Source: Hymenobacter caeli
GTDB taxonomy: Bacteria > Bacteroidota > Bacteroidia > Cytophagales > Hymenobacteraceae
NCBI RefSeq assembly: GCF_013294115.1
Contig: NZ_JABSNP010000012.1
Location: 1-64,000 of the forward strand
Direction of reading: 5' to 3'
Length of the DNA stretch: 64,000 nt
In this document: one piece after another, positions 61,675-64,000 of the stretch
How positions within the stretch are numbered: position 1 is the stretch's first letter
Layout of the letters: each line of letters begins with the position of its first letter
Program-made: the position numbers and the translations under genes
Notes under the pieces: model-generated
What the model was told of the DNA's origin: nothing
The model's database searches: none
The model's input: the letters and a program-made list of their open reading frames with translations, nothing else

Positions 61675-63204
61675 CTAAAAGAAGCCTAATTTCTGCTGGC
61701 TGTACGAAATCAGCATGTTCTTGGTCTGGCGGTAGTGGGCCAGCATCATCTTGTGGTTTTCGCGGCCGAAGCCCGAGGCTTTGTAGCCGCCGAAGGGGGC
61801 CCCGGCCGGGTAGTCGTGGTAGCAGTTCACCCACACGCGGCCGGCCTGGATGGCGCGGGGCATCTGGTACAGCTCGTGGGCGTCGCGGCTCCACACGGCG
61901 GCCCCAAGGCCGTAGAGCGTGTCGTTGGCGATTTCGATAGCCTCGGCGCTGTCCTTGAACGTCGTCACCGACAGCACCGGGCCGAAGATTTCCTCCTGGA
62001 AAATCCGCATCTTGTTGTGGCCCCGGAACACGGTGGGCTGGATGTAGTAGCCCTCGGCCAGGGCCCCGTCTTCCTGGTGGTAGGCCTCGCCGCCCACCAG
62101 TACCTCGGCCCCTTCGGCCTTGCCGATTTCGAGGTAGCTCAGGATTTTTTCGAACTGGTCGTTGCTGGCCTGGGCCCCCATCATGGTTTCGGGGTCCATC
62201 GGGTTGCCCAGCTTGATGGCTTTCACCCGCTCAATCACGCGCTCGATGAACTTGTCGTAGATGTCTTCGTGCACGAGCAGGCGCGAGGGACAGGTGCAGA
62301 TTTCGCCCTGGTTCAGGGCAAACATCACCGCCCCCTCGATGCACTTGTCGAGGAAGTCGTCGTCGTGGTCCATCACCGATTTGGTGAAGATGTTGGGCGA
62401 CTTGCCGCCCAGCTCCATCGTGACGGGGATGATGTTTTCGGCGGCGTATTGCAGGATGAGGCGGCCGGTGGTGGTTTCCCCGGTGAAGGCCACTTTCTGC
62501 ACGCGCTTGTTGCTGGCCAGGGGCTTGCCGGCTTCCAGGCCGAAGCCGTTCACCACGTTCAGCACCCCGGGCGGGATGACGTCTTGCAGCAGCTCCATGA
62601 GGCACATGATGCTGGCCGGGGTTTGCTCGGCGGGCTTCACCACCACGCAGCAGCCGGCGGCCAGGGCCGGGGCAATCTTCCAGGTGGCCATCAGCAGGGG
62701 GAAGTTCCAGGGAATAATCTGGCCCACCACGCCCAGCGGCTCCTGAATCACCAGCGACAGGGTGGTCTCGTTCAGCTCGGTGGCCGAGCCTTCCTCGGCC
62801 CGAATGACGCCCGCGAAGTAGCGGAAGTGGTCGATGGCCAGCGGCAAGTCGGCCGCCATCGTCTCGCGAATGGCCTTGCCGTTCTCCACCGTTTCCACCG
62901 CCGCCAGGTAGGCCAGGTTGGCTTCCATGATGTCGGCAATTTTCAGCAGCACGTTGCTACGCGTGGTGGCCGAGGCCTTGCTCCAGGTTTTGAAGGCTTC
63001 GTGGGCCGCGTCGAGGGCCAGCTCGATGTCTTCCTTGGTGCTGCGGGCCACTTTGCAGAAAGCCTGGCCGTCGATGGGCGACGGGTTGTCGAAGTACTGG
63101 CCCTTGACGGGGGCCACCCATTTGCCGCCGATGAAGTTGTCGTAATGCGATTTGAATTGGGGGCGGGCCACGACGGTGGTGGCTTTTTCGAGCACTTCGG
63201 CCAT
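61675..63204 (-). CDS. NAD-dependent aldehyde dehydrogenase
   Basis: 509 residues from the ATG at 63204. Catalytic Cys 303 in [16 protein letters not shown], general-base Glu in [13 protein letters not shown], the cofactor site [20 protein letters not shown] and the C-terminal [14 protein letters not shown]. The GEICTCPSR variant (second Cys two residues on) is typical of ExaC/acetaldehyde dehydrogenase-type enzymes. It oxidises an aldehyde to the acid with NAD. DUF779 downstream and the AraC-type regulator upstream support a small inducible unit. Confidence 0.96.
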   Translation of the reverse strand: MAEVLEKATTVVARPQFKSHYDNFIGGKWVAPVKGQYFDNPSPIDGQAFCKVARSTKEDIELALDAAHEAFKTWSKASATTRSNVLLKIADIMEANLAYLAAVETVENGKAIRETMAADLPLAIDHFRYFAGVIRAEEGSATELNETTLSLVIQEPLGVVGQIIPWNFPLLMATWKIAPALAAGCCVVVKPAEQTPASIMCLMELLQDVIPPGVLNVVNGFGLEAGKPLASNKRVQKVAFTGETTTGRLILQYAAENIIPVTMELGGKSPNIFTKSVMDHDDDFLDKCIEGAVMFALNQGEICTCPSRLLVHEDIYDKFIERVIERVKAIKLGNPMDPETMMGAQASNDQFEKILSYLEIGKAEGAEVLVGGEAYHQEDGALAEGYYIQPTVFRGHNKMRIFQEEIFGPVLSVTTFKDSAEAIEIANDTLYGLGAAVWSRDAHELYQMPRAIQAGRVWVNCYHDYPAGAPFGGYKASGFGRENHKMMLAHYRQTKNMLISYSQQKLGFF

Positions 63205-63358
63205 AACGGAGGGGGTGGGATTGGTGGAGATTGACGAACGGCCAAAGGTCACATATTAGTAAAACAACCGTTTGCGTTATCGTCGCAGAAAGTGCTGGAA
63301 TTGTCGCAACTTGCGCCCGCCGGGCGGCGCTTCCTGGCCTTCGTCATTCGCTTCGCTC

Positions 63359-64000
63359 ATGAATCCCCGCATCCATTTGCCCGCCGCCGTGGCCCCGCTG
63401 CCAACCGACCAGCTGCTCAGCCTGGTCGAAAACCGGACCACGTTTGCCCTCGACACCTTTGAGCTGAGCATCTTTGAAACCCACCAAAAGGCCCTGCGCG
63501 TGCCCCTGCGCCTCGACGGCCTGGCCCTGACCACCATGCTGCGCGGCAAAAAGGTGATGCACCTGCCCGGCCGCCCGGCCTTCGACTACCTGCCCGGCGA
63601 GTCGGTGGTGGTGGGCGAGGCCGAGCGGATGGAAATCGACTTCCCCGAAGCCTGCGCCTGCCGGCCTACGCAGTGCCTGGCCGTGGCCATCGCCCCCGAT
63701 ACCATCCGCCACACCGTGGACCTGCTCAACGAGCGCTACCCCCGCGCCGAGGCCCACACCCCCTGGGCCCTGGCCGGCCCCGAGCACGCCCACCTCACCA
63801 ACACCCCCGAGCTGACCGGGGCCCTGGAGCGCCTCGTGGCCGTGGCCCGCACCCCCGACGCGGCCAAGGACGTGCTGGCCGGCTTCACCCTGCAAGAGCT
63901 GCTGGTACGCCTGATGCAGACCCAGGCCCGCGAGCTTATTTTCCACGACTACGCCCGCCACCTCACCACCCACCGCTTCGCCGCCGTGGTGGCCTATATC
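63359..64000 (+). CDS. AraC-family regulator, N-terminal part, cut by the window end
   Basis: An open frame from the ATG at 63359 to the last base (214 codons), on the strand opposite the dehydrogenase and divergent from it by 154 bases. It reads IHLPAAVAPLPTDQLLSLVE, TTFALDTFELSIFETHQKAL and YLPGESVVVGEAERMEIDFP, an AraC N-terminal (AraC_N) ligand-binding domain; the C-terminal HTH is outside the window. Likely activates the aldehyde dehydrogenase gene in response to an aldehyde or related compound. Confidence 0.82.
   Translation, partial: MNPRIHLPAAVAPLPTDQLLSLVENRTTFALDTFELSIFETHQKALRVPLRLDGLALTTMLRGKKVMHLPGRPAFDYLPGESVVVGEAERMEIDFPEACACRPTQCLAVAIAPDTIRHTVDLLNERYPRAEAHTPWALAGPEHAHLTNTPELTGALERLVAVARTPDAAKDVLAGFTLQELLVRLMQTQARELIFHDYARHLTTHRFAAVVAYI

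Overview
The window reads as chromosomal DNA of a high-GC member of the Bacteroidota, most like Hymenobacter or a close relative (Cytophagales). This rests on Bacteroidota-type promoters (TTG, 19-20 bases, TAnnTTTG) in front of atpD, tRNA-Gln, rplY and a basic DNA-binding protein gene; a secreted protease-like protein with PKD domains and a type IX secretion C-terminal domain; an alpha-2-macroglobulin/PBP1C locus; single-domain response regulators; and many long perfect hairpin repeats between genes. The genus is inference from style and gene content; no database was searched.

Layout. 1-6.1 kb: an IS5-type transposase tail abuts a probably truncated histidine kinase, followed by a receiver-only regulator, a receiver fused to a class III adenylate cyclase, and, convergent with it, a nucleotide-transporter-like membrane protein carrying HEAT repeats and a C-terminal cyclic-nucleotide-binding domain. 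Together they look like a two-component cAMP module. 6.2-10.5 kb: ispE, then a PglC/PglD/PglE-like sugar cassette split by a complete IS1595-family element inserted in the end of a small inverted repeat. 10.6-18.5 kb: a secreted protein, an NmrA-like reductase, a Cys/Met-metabolism PLP enzyme, a 1239-residue T9SS subtilase-fold protein and an AI-2E-type permease. 18.6-25.3 kb: atpDC, tRNA-Gln, prs, a VOC protein, a decayed katG and a CarH-like B12 photoreceptor regulator. 25.4-33 kb: an anti-sigma-like membrane protein, two roadblock-like paralogues, rplY, pth, metG, a histone-H1-like basic protein, a lipoprotein and a DUF3050 protein. 33.5-45.7 kb: msrB, typA, cynS, a GH2 beta-galactosidase, a SPOUT rRNA methylase, a CHASE3 histidine kinase with response regulator, an EndoIII-like glycosylase and a YggU protein. 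45.7-59.4 kb: a glycosyltransferase/deacetylase fusion, threonine synthase with a LysR regulator, and the lipoprotein A2M - small glycosyltransferase - PBP1C locus. 59.5-64 kb: glycine-zipper and SnoaL-like envelope proteins, then DUF779 and an aldehyde dehydrogenase diverging from an AraC-type regulator cut by the window end.

The most distinctive content is (i) the cyclase/cNMP-effector module, (ii) several families of 25-37 bp perfect-stem palindromic repeats, one nested inside another and one read in frame inside PBP1C, (iii) an AT-rich patch of foreign-looking codon usage inside the A2M gene, and (iv) a subtilase-fold protein whose catalytic histidine position appears to hold glutamate. 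No CRISPR array, prophage, rRNA or classical defence island is visible.
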